This document shows positions 1-17,315 of a stretch of 64,000 nucleotides of DNA, one piece after another. This DNA is from Marthasterias glacialis. Its lineage: Eukaryota; Echinodermata; Asteroidea; Forcipulatida; Asteriidae. The notes below the pieces were generated by a model. It had not been told where the DNA came from, ran no database searches, and saw only the letters and a list, made by a program, of their open reading frames with translations. The DNA lies in NCBI GenBank assembly GCA_911728455.2, contig OU452227.1:15392110-15456109 (forward strand), in the 5' to 3' direction. Numbering within the stretch: position 1 is the stretch's first letter; each line of letters starts with the position of its first letter. A program made the position numbers and the translations under genes.

Positions 1-840
1 ATATAGTTTATCAAAAGGAAATACGCCATTGTGTCTTATTATATTTCCTGATGACGACAGAATAACAATAATGTGTTTCCGGGTGAAACGGCCTTCTCCA
101 AACGAATTAATGTATCCGTATTTTGTTTCCGGGTGTCCTTTCGTTTCAAACTCCCTTATTGCACACATAGTTACGGTACAATACTGAGTCTCATTGTTTA
201 ATCAAATTGCCTTTCAAAAACCACCAAGTTAAAATAACCAAACGAGAATGCATGAAAGTAGACCTGTGAATATGTATTATTGGAAAATGAGCTTTCGTTT
301 TTTGTTGTTTGTGTTTTTTGTTAAAGTAATGTGTACGTGCACATTTGCTAATGTCTTGTGTCACCACAAAATGTACCGTCAGTAATGATAACGAAACCAG
401 ACTCAAGACAAACTGTCCAAGTTGTGCAGGATGTCAGATTATGCAATGTTGTGATTTCAATACACTGTAAAAAAAAGTTTATATATTAAGAATCACATTT
501 AATATGTAGTTGGTTGAATGCTTGTAATAAAAATCAATAAATACCTCAGAGAGTTTATGCACTCTGATTAGTCGAAGACTGGTCACGTGGGTGTTATAAA
601 GGCCGGCTCTGTGAATTATCGAATGAATGCATGGCCCCTAAACAAGCATATTGTTGTCTACATTTTGTATGCAATGTGCATGTTGAAAGAAACTATCAAA
701 TCAACTGTTTTCATTGTTATTCCCTAAATACGAGTAGGCGCGGCCTGCCCTAAAGTGCTTAGACCTGAGGGTAAAACAAAGTAGTTTAGGAGTGATAACG
801 TTATTCAAACCTGGGGCCTGACACAATTAGCCCTGCCCAT
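1..840. other. Intergenic, no recognisable gene
   Basis: AT-rich sequence with no conserved coding frame, RNA gene or clear repeat that I can see. The short open frames have no protein-like composition. Confidence 0.5.
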
Positions 841-1045
841 GAAATGCGCTAATTACAATCACAAATCCGTACAGACACTATTGGTTGACAAACGCCATTG
901 TGCACTATAGGCAGACGCACAAACGCGTGTGCGTCAAGCCACCATCAGCCCCATACAAAAAAGGCACGGTGTTCCCTATTAATTTTGCCAACCAGTGGTG
1001 TTATAGGTGCGTACGTGCGATGTGCACTTTACATATTTCATGGGA
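840..1045 (+). repeat. Dispersed repeat, GACGCACAAACGCGT family
   Basis: The segment around GCAGACGCACAAACGCGTGT, preceded by an ACAAACGCCAT block and followed by a GCGATGTGCA block, recurs near 10384-10545, in reverse near 17945-18215, and in diverged form near 34285-34760. The shared order of blocks suggests a short non-autonomous DNA element. I could not fix exact ends or a target duplication. Confidence 0.55.
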
Positions 1046-1278
1046 AGGGTCAATTTATTAAAATTATCAAGTGACTCATCGGGAAACTAACCTGCGAATT
1101 TGTTGTTAAGAAAACATCAAGTAACGATTCCTTGTTTCGTGTTTGCACTGGTGGGGTTCAAAGTCAGACACTTTGTCCTGACGAGGTGTCAATACAGCCG
1201 GTGCATTTAGGCAGTCATCGTTGGTGTCATCAAACAATGAAAACGCCACTTACAACTCTCAACCACTGATAGGTCTTC

Positions 1279-1545
1279 ATTTGACCTCATTGATGGCACT
1301 TTTTGAGCTTGTGACGTCATGTGCAAGGGGTAATCCTAATATCAAACTATTCACTAAAACCCACCTAGACATGAGACGTCTACGACTAGACCCCTTACAT
1401 AAACGCCACCGTGGCGCAGAGGTCAAACAGTGGTAACGCGCCCATGTGTACGCGCCACGCACAACTATCAGCCAATGAGTGGTCCTACACTGACCTCAGT
1501 GAGGGCGCTGTTTGAGCTCCTGACGTCATATGCAGGGGATCTAAT
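1279..1545. repeat. Two diverged direct repeats containing TGACGTCAT
   Basis: A block of about 55 bases at about 1279-1335 (a TTGACCTCATTGATGGC start, then GAGCTTGTGACGTCATGTGC) recurs at about 1490-1545 as CTGACCTCAGTGAGGGC and GAGCTCCTGACGTCATATGC. Each copy contains a perfect CRE-like octamer. No gene is visible between or around them. Confidence 0.5.
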
Positions 1546-2204
1546 TACTGGACAGTTATAATTAAGACATTCGGGCTAGAAATGAGAACGAGGTTAACCC
1601 GATGACGTACCATTTATTTGGACTAGACGTTATCTCTTGTCTGACAAAAAAAGGTTTATTTTAATCTTTTTATCAAACAGAGCGTTAGCGGCTAGGTTTT
1701 CTTTAGGCATTGTAGGTCCAGTTAAAAAATTCACAATGCCCTGCCAGCACCATTCAATCTTTATAAACAGCTGTTACAAGCATGAAGTGGAAGTATACTG
1801 CCACCTGTACTGATGGTGCCATTTTCCGAAGACAACGCCAGATTGAAGTCATCCGCCCAATCAGAAATTATCAGCTTATTTTTGTTCTAGTTCAAGGTGA
1901 AAGGTTAAGCACTCAGGTAATCTGCATATCACCATTTTGAGGTCTTGTCCCATATCAAGGTTTTCGAAATCGTTTCTTCGATTACAATTTCGTTTGTCAT
2001 GTTTGAAAATCCTTCTCAGCAACCAGCCAGCGTGACATTTTTTAAATGCAAACGTGACCTTATTTTATGTTATAATTTGTTGGACAGGTCTATTTAATAA
2101 ACGCTGCTTGCAGAAACATGTTACTTTGTTTTCAAAAAAAGTGACCTTGTCGTTCCAGGGAATTTCTGGCAGGCAATAAACTACACTGGTCATTATGGGA
2201 AATT

Positions 2205-2270
2205 TTAATCCGCTCATTAGCATATTACGTTAATCCGCTCATTAGCATATTGCAATCTGATTGGCCATGC
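2205..2270 (+). promoter_or_regulatory. Direct repeat with octamer-like and CCAAT-like motifs
   Basis: Two nearly identical blocks of about 24 bases (core CCGCTCATTAGCATATT) lie in tandem at about 2205-2228 and 2230-2252. They are followed by CTGATTGGCC, an inverted CCAAT box, and lie about 430 bases before the ATG of the integrase-like gene. They could be the promoter of that element. This is inferred from motifs only. Confidence 0.35.
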
Positions 2271-2298
2271 GTCTATGACGTCACATTGTTTACGGAAG

Positions 2299-2332
2299 CT
2301 TGCTAAATAGTGTCCGCGTTAAGCGTGCATCA
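2299..2332 (+). repeat. Single copy of the satellite core motif on the 5' side of the integrase gene
   Basis: TGCTAAATAGTGTCCGCG followed by a GCGTGCATC block closely matches the core of the 46-bp satellite at 5702-6826 and the isolated copies at 6840-6955 (TGCCAAATAGTGTCCGCG followed by TGTGCATGC). The motif therefore brackets the integrase-like gene, as subterminal repeats of a DNA transposon would. Confidence 0.55.
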
Positions 2333-2691
2333 TTGAGTGCCTTGCTGTTGGGCTGTCAAGATATCGTACAGATAAGATCATTTTTCATCTGAATTCTCTT
2401 TGGATAATTTGGTTTGAACGATTTGTGTATTTCCTCTTATTATTAAGTATTCGTAAGACTTCACCATCTTCATAATTTATTGAGCACCTTTTCACATAAT
2501 TTTAATCACTGAGATTGTATTTTGAGTACTTTTAAACTTGCACGTAATTCAGCACAGTTTATACAGCACATTTACTTTGTACTGATCTATCCCTCGTTTG
2601 AATTTAGTTAAGTGTTTATCTTGTTCAATATTGTTGATATTATAGAGTATCGTTGTCAGTTTGTACAATTTACTTGTGATTTAAGGTGATC

Positions 2692-2839
2692 ATGGCTGGA
2701 AGTGTTGATCAACAAAACAAATCTAACCGTTCTTTGGAGCATGTTTTTCAATTTCTTTCAGGAGGAGGTTATCCTGCTGGAATGAGTGGTAACCATCAGT
2801 GAAGTGTTTGAAGATTTGCAAGTAGCTTCAGATTAGAAG
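2692..2839 (+). pseudogene. Integrase-like gene, candidate exon 1
   Basis: The frame opens at ATG 2692 and runs 36 codons to a TGA at 2800. A second TGA follows at 2809, and the frame then continues to a GAAG|GTATAA donor. Both stops could be CGA-to-TGA changes, the usual mark of CpG decay. The segment resembles the start of the integrase region (EHVFQFLSGGGYP). Confidence 0.5.
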
Positions 2840-3019
2840 GTATAATGCCAAAGAATTTACGTGTTCCATCTGAATTTTTCCATTGAGAATTTAACCTTTT
2901 TTTGGAAACCACTCTTATGTTAATGTTTAACTACAGTTAAAATGCCCGTGTAGTAGCTAGTTATGATTTTTTTTCAAAAAACATTTAGGAAATACTAAAC
3001 TTGGGATTCTTGAAAATTT

Positions 3020-3189
3020 CTGTTTACTTTTTTCTCATTTTTTGTTTGTTTGATGAGATAATTCCACATTTTTTTGCTCAAGTTTATACCTTGTGCACGA
3101 GTTTTCTGTTTACTTTTTTCTCATTTTTTGTTTGTTTGATGAGATAATTCCACATTTTTTTGCTCAAGTTTATACCTTGTGCACGAGTT
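3020..3189 (+). repeat. 85-bp tandem duplication in an intron
   Basis: The stretch beginning TTCTGTTTACTTTTTTCTC and ending CCTTGTGCACGAG occurs twice head to tail with no visible difference. It lies in the first intron of the integrase-like gene. Identical copies imply a recent duplication or an assembly artefact. Confidence 0.85.
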
Positions 3190-3335
3190 GTCACATATAG
3201 GGCATTACTGCCAAGGAAGTGTCACTTGATGAATAACCTACAAATTGTATAAAATTGAAGCTGACAGACAGTTACTTTAACTTTGAACAGGTAAATTTTT
3301 ATTTCAAAAAGTTTATGCGTTGAATTGACTTGCAG

Positions 3336-3524
3336 GCAACGAGCTCTTCTACTGCGGGAAAGGAGCAGAGAGACGGCTGGTCATCTTCGATGAGGGGAGA
3401 CAAAAGGATATCTTCTGTGAGTGCCACGACTCGGCCTTTGGGGTCATTTTGGACAAAAAAGACCCTTCTGAAGATTGAGGCGAGATTCTACTGGCGGACA
3501 ATAGTGAAGGATGTAAATGAATGG
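3336..3524 (+). pseudogene. Integrase-like gene, candidate exon 2 (zinc-binding region)
   Basis: The acceptor is TTGCAG|GC and the donor ATGG|GTAAGT. The first frame reads NELFYCG, then FDEGRQKDIFCECHDSAFG. The match then moves to another frame, which reads KIEARFYWRTIVKDVNEW. This is the histidine half of the HHCC domain of retroviral-type integrases. The frameshift lies in the GGGG run near 3440. Confidence 0.65.
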
Positions 3525-3704
3525 GTAAGTAATGTGACAGTGTTGACGGATGAACTAAAATTTAACTTAACTTGGAATGAAAATGACAAAACTATCATAA
3601 TGTCTCTTGTTCTTTGTAACGAACAGCAATTTTTTGCCACTGCCATCAAATAAATACAAAATAACAATTTTTGTCTAAATGAACTTCTTGTTATTGTTGT
3701 ATAG

Positions 3705-3939
3705 ATTCACCAGTGCACCAAATGCCAGGGGATGGAGAAGATCAAAACTGCTGCATTCCCGTGGTCGGTCCTTGGGTGATGGTTGGTATCGACCTGATTG
3801 GCCCATTCAAGGAGTCGAAGGCTGGCAATCGATATGTTTTAACTGCAACAGATTATTATACCAAATGGCCTGAGGCGATGCCGATCCCGCGAAAGGATGC
3901 CGAGAGTGTGGCAAAGTGCCTGGCAAGTTTATTTTGCAG
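3705..3939 (+). pseudogene. Integrase-like gene, candidate exon 3 (Cys pair and start of catalytic core)
   Basis: After a TATAG acceptor the sequence reads IHQCTKCQGMEKIKT, giving the CxxC of the HHCC domain. The frame changes, and the core begins with VGIDLIGPF (first catalytic Asp), NRYVLTATDYYTKWPEA and VAKCLASLFCR. The exon ends at CAG|GTGGGG. This is the clearest integrase similarity in the window. Confidence 0.75.
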
Positions 3940-4064
3940 GTGGGGTCATTGCCAAGATGTTACTTGTGTGTATTTGTTTAGATTTTTTTATGAGTTTAAA
4001 CCTACAATGCTTAAATTAAATTTGTAAAATTTTAATGATTACATTTTAATTATTCTCATTACAG

Positions 4065-4100
4065 GCATGGTGCACCAAAAGACTGGCTTTCTGATCAAGT
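4065..4100 (+). pseudogene. Integrase-like gene, core fragment with second Asp
   Basis: The fragment follows a TTACAG acceptor and reads HGAPKDWLSDQ, joining the previous exon in phase. The expected continuation to the catalytic Glu is missing and the donor is poor, so an internal deletion is likely. Confidence 0.55.
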
Positions 4101-4200
4101 TCGGATTAGTGGCTTAATTATCTTTCAAACTTGAAACAAATATTTTTGTGATTCTCATGAAACCAATGACGAATTTTGAGATTTTTTTGTTTCTTTACAG

Positions 4201-4377
4201 GTCCAGGAAAACATCAAGGTGGCACAAGAGAAGGACAAGAAGTCATTCGCTAAAAGAAAAGGAAAAAAATGTTAAGGTGTTTCATCTTGAAGAGGGAATG
4301 CTTGTTCTGAAAAGGAACTACAAGAAAATTGGACTCAAGGGCAGCAAGTTAGAGCCAAATTGGATTGTACCATACAG
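4201..4377 (+). pseudogene. Integrase-like gene, C-terminal part
   Basis: Following TTTACAG, the frame starts VQENIKVAQEKDKKS. After a frameshift in an A-rich run near 4270 it continues VFHLEEGMLVLKRNYKK and KGSKLEPNWIVPYR. This corresponds to the end of the core and the GPY/F-type C-terminal domain. The donor is ACAG|GTTGGA. Confidence 0.65.
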
Positions 4378-4535
4378 GTTGGACTCCTAGATATACATGT
4401 ATATTGGGTGTTAGTTTTGTTGGTGTGAAGCTGTTGAAAGATGTTCACTCACTATAACTTTATACGGAGTGTCTGGTCTGATAAAAAAAATAAAAGTGGA
4501 CCAAAATTTAATATGTTTTTTTTTTTAATTTACAG

Positions 4536-4800
4536 GATCAGCAAAATCAGTTCGAACAATGTAATATCCCTGCAGGCAGTAGAGAGCCAATTGGAGCTAA
4601 AAAAACAAAATGCAGTATGAGCATCTGAAGCCATACATAACAGGCAACAAGAAGGACTGGATGACAGAATGGTGCAGTGTCAGCAGTGCAAGGAATGGTA
4701 TCATGAAACCTGTCACACTTTGCCCTCCACACTTTTCTCGGATAAGTCTGCCATGTTTTTTTGCTTACAGTGTACTTAGGCTTTTTTTCCTTTTTGTTTC
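4536..4800 (+). pseudogene. PHD-type zinc finger exon of the integrase-like gene
   Basis: At about 4676-4772 one frame reads CQQCKEWYHETCH and, 18 residues on, FFCLQC. This Cys-x2-Cys, aromatic-His-x2-Cys, Cys-x2-Cys layout is the second half of a PHD finger, a histone-tail reader. The preceding LKPYI segment is in another frame, so the join is broken. PHD fingers are known from Ginger-type and chromodomain-type mobile integrases. The first Cys pairs are not evident. Confidence 0.5.
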
Positions 4801-5701
4801 AGGTGAGCAGAGGAGCTGTGCAGAGGTTGGTTAGTACAGTGTAAGCTGTTTATGTTATAGTATTTTTGTTAGTGGGGTTTTTAATATTTATTTGTTTTGC
4901 TCATTAAATAATTGATATTTTAATTTTTTTTAGGAAATAAAATCTTGCCTTTTTTGGTAAATGTTAGGTTATTTATTTTGTAAATATAGTTCCAAAGAAT
5001 TTGTCAAGGGGGTCACTCTTTATACACGCAGTTATCTTGCCTTTTTTAATGATATTTATTGCTCTGTGTATTGTTTATTTTTTACTTTTAAATGTTATAC
5101 TTTGTTAATAATATTTCGAGGGGGGTCACTCTTACACATGAAAGTTTTTTGCTTTTTTTAAATTCAATCTAAAATTAAATTTTAATCAGTTCAATGCAAG
5201 TTCAACTGATGAGTCATGAATTTGACGAAAGGGCAATTAGCAGCATTCAAAGTAAAAACAGAGGTTTGATGCCTTTTGCAATATTTTCAAACTAAGAACA
5301 CCAACTAACTGAAAATTTGAAGAAAATAAAGTGGACCCTAATTTGAAAGGGCTGAACTAGCTGGCCTCTTGAACAATGCACATGATATTATGTATGATCT
5401 GTGGTCCTGTGATTTATGCTCGAAAGGGATTTTTTAAAATTAAGTACTCTGTTATAATATTATTTGTTTGATATTTCATTTAAAAGATAATAACTTATCA
5501 TATTTGGATTCAGCATGGCCGATGCGGAAATAAACATATAATAACTTTTACATATTGTTGTGTGTGGTTTTCTCGTCGCCTTTGTAATTTGTGTACAGTA
5601 GAAGCACTATAGTCTGGACTCTTTCTTGTTTCTTTTCATTGTCTATAAAGAAATTTAAATAATTATTGAATAGAATATACTATTGATAGAGATATTAGAC
5701 T

Positions 5702-6826
5702 CCCCTGCCAAATACTGTCCATTCCTGCCAAATAGTGTCCGCTAAACTCCCTGCCAAATACTGTTCATTCCTACCAAATAGTGTCCACTAAAGTCCCTGC
5801 CAAATACTGTCCATTCCTGCCAAATAGTGTCCACTAAGTCCCTGCCAAATACTGTCCATTCCTGCCAAATAGTGTCCGCTAAACTCCCTGCCAAATACTG
5901 TCCATTCCTGCCAAATAGTGTCCACTAAAGTCCCTGCCAAATACTGTCCATTCCTACCAAATAGTGTCCGCTAAACTCCCTGCCAAATACTGTCCATTCC
6001 TGCCAAATAGTGTCCACTAAAGTCCCTGCCAAATACTGTCCATTCCTACCAAATAGTGTCCACTAAAGTCCCTGCCAAATACTGTCCATTCCTACCAAAT
6101 AGTGTCCGCTAAACTCCCTGCCAAATACTGTCCATTCCTGCCAAATAGTGTCCACTAAAGTCCCTGCCAAATACTGTCCATTCCTACCAAATAGTGTCCG
6201 CTAAACTCCCTGCCAAATACTGTCCATTCCTGCCAAATAGTGTCCACTAAAGTCCCTGCCAAATACTGTCCATTCCTACCAAATAGTGTCCGCTAAACTC
6301 CCTGCCAAATACTGTCCATTCCTGCCAAATAGTGTCCGCTAAAGTCCCTGCCAAATACTGTCCATTCCTGCCAAATAGTGTCCACTAAAGTCCCTGCCAA
6401 ATACTGTCCATTCCTACCAAATAGTGTCCGCTAAACTCCCTGCCAAATACTGTCCATTCCTGCCAAATAGTGTCCACTAAAGTCCCTGCCAAATACTGTC
6501 CATTCCTACCAAATAGTGTCCGCTAAACTCCCTGCCAAATACTGTCCATTCCTGCCAAATAGTGTCCGCTAAACTCCCTGCCAAATACTGTCCATTCCTG
6601 CCAAATAGTGCCCACTAAACTCCCTGCCAAATACTGTCCATTCCTACCAAATAGTGTCCACTAAAAGTCCCTGCCAAATACTGTCCATTCCTGCCAAATA
6701 GTGTCCGCTAAACTCCCTGCCAAATACTGTCCATTCCTGCCAAATAGTGTCCGCTAAACTCCCTGCCAAATACTGTCCATTCCTGCCAAATAGTGTCCAC
6801 TAAACTCCCTGCCAAATACTGTCCAT
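5702..6826 (+). repeat. 46-bp satellite, about 24 copies
   Basis: The unit is a dimer of two related half-units of about 23 bp: CTGCCAAATACTGTCCATTC, then CTGCCAAATAGTGTCCGC plus a short TAAACT joint. Neighbouring units often alternate between GCTAAACT and ACTAAAGT versions, hinting at a 92-bp higher-order period. The array ends in GTCCATATACG. Confidence 0.97.
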
Positions 6827-6839
6827 ATACGATCGACGT

Positions 6840-6955
6840 ACGGACACTATTTGCCAACGGACACTATTTAGCACGTAATACGTGCCAAATAGTGTCCGCG
6901 GTTCACTGTGCATGCTCAGCGGACACTATTTGGCAGTGGACACTTTTTGGCATGA
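6840..6955. repeat. Inverted single copies of the satellite motif beside the array
   Basis: Beyond the array, GGACACTATTTGCC, GGACACTATTTAGC, TGCCAAATAGTGTCCGC, GGACACTATTTGGC and GGACACTTTTTGGC occur in both orientations within about 115 bases. Mixed orientation is unlike simple satellite and more like a transposon end with several transposase-binding sites. Confidence 0.8.
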
Positions 6956-7194
6956 CACCGGGGCACACAACGAGCTGCAAACTATTTCATAATACACACA
7001 ACGCCCACCTAACCCGGTAGTTTGTTATAAAGCGCGGTCATCCAACTCTAGTAACAAAGAGTGACCATCCAGTGGTCATTGTTAGCTCCATCGATGCACT
7101 AACTCTGTATGCATTGTGTGTATAATGCCCCCTCGTTCTGGTTACATAGACAGTTTCAGCAAACGTCTTGTAACAATCGGATGGTTTTTTCATC

Positions 7195-14147
<6,953 letters not shown>

Positions 14148-14405
14148 GTTAATATGGTTTCAACATGATGGGCATATTTTTATGGTGATAAAATGTAGAA
14201 CAACCATTTTACTAAAAGGACAATTAGGATACCTAATAAATACGTATCACTGCTGCCATCTCATTCGATGGAAAAGTTTTCTTGCATTTAAAGAATTTGT
14301 TTGTCGTGCGTTGACGAGTGGGCGGCTTAAAATTATATATGCCTGGCTAATACTTAATTGGTGTTGTAAACGGGGAAAAAAACTGTGACGTGACTTTCAA
14401 TCCTA

Positions 14406-14411
14406 AATAAA
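14406..14411 (+). terminator. Candidate polyadenylation signal of the GRB2-like gene
   Basis: AATAAA lies about 260 bases after the stop codon, a normal distance for a 3' untranslated region. A T-rich stretch follows. Confidence 0.5.
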
Positions 14412-14456
14412 ACTTACTTTTGTATGATTTTGACACCAACACTGTCCATGAAAGTA

Positions 14457-15270
14457 GACCGTTTGCGCTCTCCATGTCACGTGACCTATAGTGGGTACTA
14501 AAAACCATCAACAAACAATGCGTCATCCATAGGAAAACGCCGTTGTTGTAAAGTACATGATGATGGCCATGGCTGCATTTGTTTTTTCGATCGATGCTTT
14601 TTTTCTCAAAATTTGTGAAGAATGTTCCAGATTTGTATCATATACCTTACTAGAGTGGCTGAATGAAGCCAGTAAGGACAGTTCCAGCAAGTCTTGAAAA
14701 TTCTACAAGTAACTACAAGTAACATTATGTTCATGATGTAGTAGTACTACTGTATAACTACACTAGTTGCATGACGGAACGTTTGGGCCAGACGACCGTG
14801 AACACACATATTTCAACTGAAGAAGTACACAATTATAAGCTGAATTTGCAGAAATCCTTTAAAAATGGCTTTACAAAACTGTTATTCCTTTGTCTATTTG
14901 AAATTCCGCAAGGCTAGGTATAAATGCTAACTTTTTATCGTTCTTTACTTTTATTACAGTGATTACAAACAAAATCACCGGGTGGCTACGTCGTCGTCCG
15001 ACGCCGCGCGTGGTGATTAACTCAAAATAAACCTCAGTAGTAGAATACTGGTAGTTTATGAAACTTTATAATGTGATTAAAATCAATGTCAAAAAATACA
15101 ACTTTAATAAAAGGGCTAAGTAATGTGTTATTATTACTATAAAACCGACTGTCGGTGTAAGGTCGGTGTGACTCTGTCGTCACAGCATGTATTTGTACGT
15201 GGTTTGCCATCATCTGAGATGACGTAGTATCCACTACAGGTCACGTGATGACATGTAGATATTGGCGTTA
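14457..15270. mobile_element. Inverted-repeat element, GACCGATTGCGCG family (copy 2)
   Basis: Collinear with 11108-11996: the left end is TAGACCGTTTGCGC, with CACGTGACCTATAGTGGGTA inside, and the AAGCCAGTAAGGACAGTT and GCAAGGCTAGGTAT blocks are shared. The right end is degraded after CACTACAGGTCACGTGATG. It starts just past the candidate poly(A) signal of the GRB2-like gene. Confidence 0.8.
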
Positions 15271-15588
15271 CAAGGAGCATTTTGACCATTGAGAAAATGA
15301 CGCGGACCATTCATTTACACTGGTTACTCATCCGTTCACACAGCAACCATTTTCTATGTGGAAATTTGTATGCAATTGGCCCATAGGGATTGTCGCCCAT
15401 GGTGAGTCAGTGGAGTTCCGTGCGTGGCATCGCGAGTGCTCCCTCTAGTTCTTATATAGGCCTATAACTCATGGGCCGAACCCATCAACTGACGGGAACA
15501 ATCGAGCATTAAGGGTAAAGCTCGATTAAGAAATTACCAGACTCCCAAAACCACTAAGCAATTACCTAACATTCAGTGGAAGTTAAAA

Positions 15589-15660
15589 GACCGATTGCGC
15601 CACCAATGTTTACATCTCATCACGTGACCTGTAGTGGGTACTACGTCATCTCAGACAAAC
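15589..15660 (-). mobile_element. Lone terminal segment of the GACCGATTGCGCG family
   Basis: GACCGATTGCGCCACC, CATCACGTGACCTGTAGTGG and TACGTCATCTCAGA match the right end of the copy at 14457-15270 in reverse. The remainder of the element is absent. Confidence 0.7.
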
Positions 15661-15989
15661 TACTAGCAAATACTTGCTGTGACCAACAGAGTCAAACAGG
15701 GCTTCGCGCTAGGCTCTTGCAGGCTCCACAACTTGCCTTCACCATTTGCTGCTTGATCAATTTCACGCTTCCCCGTATAGAAAATCCTGAATCCGCCCCT
15801 GTCGTGCACCTATTGTCCATTTTGTTAAAGTCCTCGGTTTGAATTTCACTGCAAGTACATTTACTCCCGCACAAAAAAAAAACACACACTGAAGCCTGAG
15901 CATAAAGACCATTTGTTATAAAGCTGTAGTTTTGTCCATATTCACCCTCCATACCCGAGCTTATGGTCGGAAAGAGAAAGATCGGATGC

Positions 15990-16390
15990 TCCAATGGTGG
16001 TAAATAACCAGGTTGCTGTTAATTTAATACAATTCCTTCAAATTGAAGTGGAAAGATCCAAAATGCCAAACACCTACAGAGCGCCAACATGGTTGTGTAC
16101 AAAAAAGCGTTTGAGTTTACATTAAACACTGAGAAATAAAGACCAAGAACTACGGACTGAAGCACTTCGGCCTTTATTAGCTTAATTAACGATAGATGTA
16201 CTGGTACTGGTTAAACCTACTCTCGTTTACACGAATACAGTTGTCAGACCCGATAACTGTTTTCAACTAAGTATTTTAACAAGAGCTTGTCCTTCACAGA
16301 CAAGCTGAACCCGATGGGAAAATACTCATGCCCTCATCCTATCCTCAGCTAAAATTTCTGGTTACCCTGGTAAAATAAAATGTGTTTTTG
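15990..16390. repeat. Dispersed repeat with ACTGAAGCACTTCGGCC (copy 1)
   Basis: Blocks AACACTGAGAAATAAAGACC, GGACTGAAGCACTTCGGCC, CGATAGATGTACTGGTA and GAGCTTGTCCTTCACAGAC recur in order in the copies near 17045-17170 and 18225-18790. The palindromic GAAGCACTTC core is conserved. There is no coding capacity. Confidence 0.65.
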
Positions 16391-16395
16391 CCATA

Positions 16396-16717
16396 GACCG
16401 ATCCATTAAGCCCCGCCTCCAACATATTGACCAATCACAGCATTGTCTACGTCACCACTGTAACAATATTGACCGAACATATTGACCAATCACAGCATTG
16501 GCTACATGACCATTGTACACGTAGGGCAGCAAAATGTGCGTCTCTTCAATGCCACTCACTGCACGACATGAACGCGCACGATATAAGTACGCGCACACAA
16601 TCATGTTTACCTTTTCCAAAGGATTTATCGTGCCGGACTTTTTTTTTCGGACTTTCGGAGGCGTAGCCAAGGCTGTGATTGGTCAACACGTAAGGGGCGG
16701 GGCTTAATGGATCGGTC
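16396..16717. mobile_element. Inverted-repeat element, GACCGATCC...GGATCGGTC (copy 2)
   Basis: The ends GACCGATCCATTAAGCCCCG and CGGGGCTTAATGGATCGGTC are perfect inverted repeats. Inside each lies a block related to ATTGACCAATCACAGC, itself duplicated at the left. This copy is shorter than the one at 10579-10995. Confidence 0.9.
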
Positions 16718-17044
16718 ATTGCACAGTCTCTTCAAATTGGAGGCACAGTCTCTTCAAATTGTGGAATATTATGGTGACCCTGGAGGAGGGACACACAAGA
16801 CCTACATATTGACGTCAAATGTTATGGAAAACAATCACGACTTTCCCCAAGTCGCGAAGTTTCACATCAAATTTCATGGTCTAAGACCATCTTCCTAAGT
16901 CGCGAAATTTGACGCCGATGTCTGCGACTTTTATCTGCGAATTTCCCTTAATCGGGAAAAAATTGCAAACATAAAATTTGACGTATAATTTTTTGCAACT
17001 TGGGGGAAAAAGGTTGTGAATGTTTTTCCTCATGACTATTGACG

Positions 17045-17170
17045 TCACTATTTAAGTCTTACGGACTGAAGCGCTTCGGCCTTACTTAGCTCAAACAAAA
17101 CGATAGATGTAGTGGTAGCCTACTCTCATACACAGGAATGAAATGATCAGATCAGGCGCTAATTGTTTTC
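17045..17170. repeat. Dispersed repeat with CTGAAGCGCTTCGGCC (copy 2, partial)
   Basis: It matches 16150-16260 through GGACTGAAGCGCTTCGGCC and CGATAGATGTAGTGGTA. Next to it, at 17198-17222, lies a single end (AATGTTGAGCTGGGGCTTTAA) of the TTAA element described at 50847-51180. Confidence 0.6.
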
Positions 17171-17315
17171 TGTAAACATAAATGTTTTTCTTCTCACCAA
17201 TGTTGAGCTGGGGCTTTAAAGCGCCTGATTTTGTTTGCTTCACATGTTAAAGCAATGTGCGCGGGACCAACTGGTCCTCCAAAACACATTCCAATACCCA
17301 CGAGACTTACACAGC

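Larger units (their letters stand above)
2692..4800 (+). pseudogene. Decayed intron-containing integrase-like transposon gene with PHD-type finger (Ginger-like or Ty3/gypsy-derived)
   Basis: Pieces of one integrase-type protein lie in order, separated by GT...AG introns: an N-terminal segment, the HHCC zinc-binding region, the start of the catalytic core (GIDLIGPF and ATDYYTKWPEA), a short piece with GAPKDWLSDQ, a C-terminal region with KGSKLEPNWIVPYR (GPY/F-like), and half of a PHD-type zinc finger. It is broken by two in-frame TGA codons at 2800 and 2809, a frameshift near 3440, another near 4270, and loss of the core between the second Asp and the catalytic Glu. Multiple introns and a PHD finger fit Ginger DNA transposons better than an ordinary gypsy retrotransposon. 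A domesticated gene that later died is also possible. No LTR was seen around it. Confidence 0.75.

Noticed and set aside
5196..5225. Hammerhead-ribozyme-like core CTGATGAGTCA...TGACGAAA
   Set aside because: The core and a 4-bp stem II are present, but I could not pair stem I or stem III in any of the three known arrangements. A chance match is likely in a window this size.
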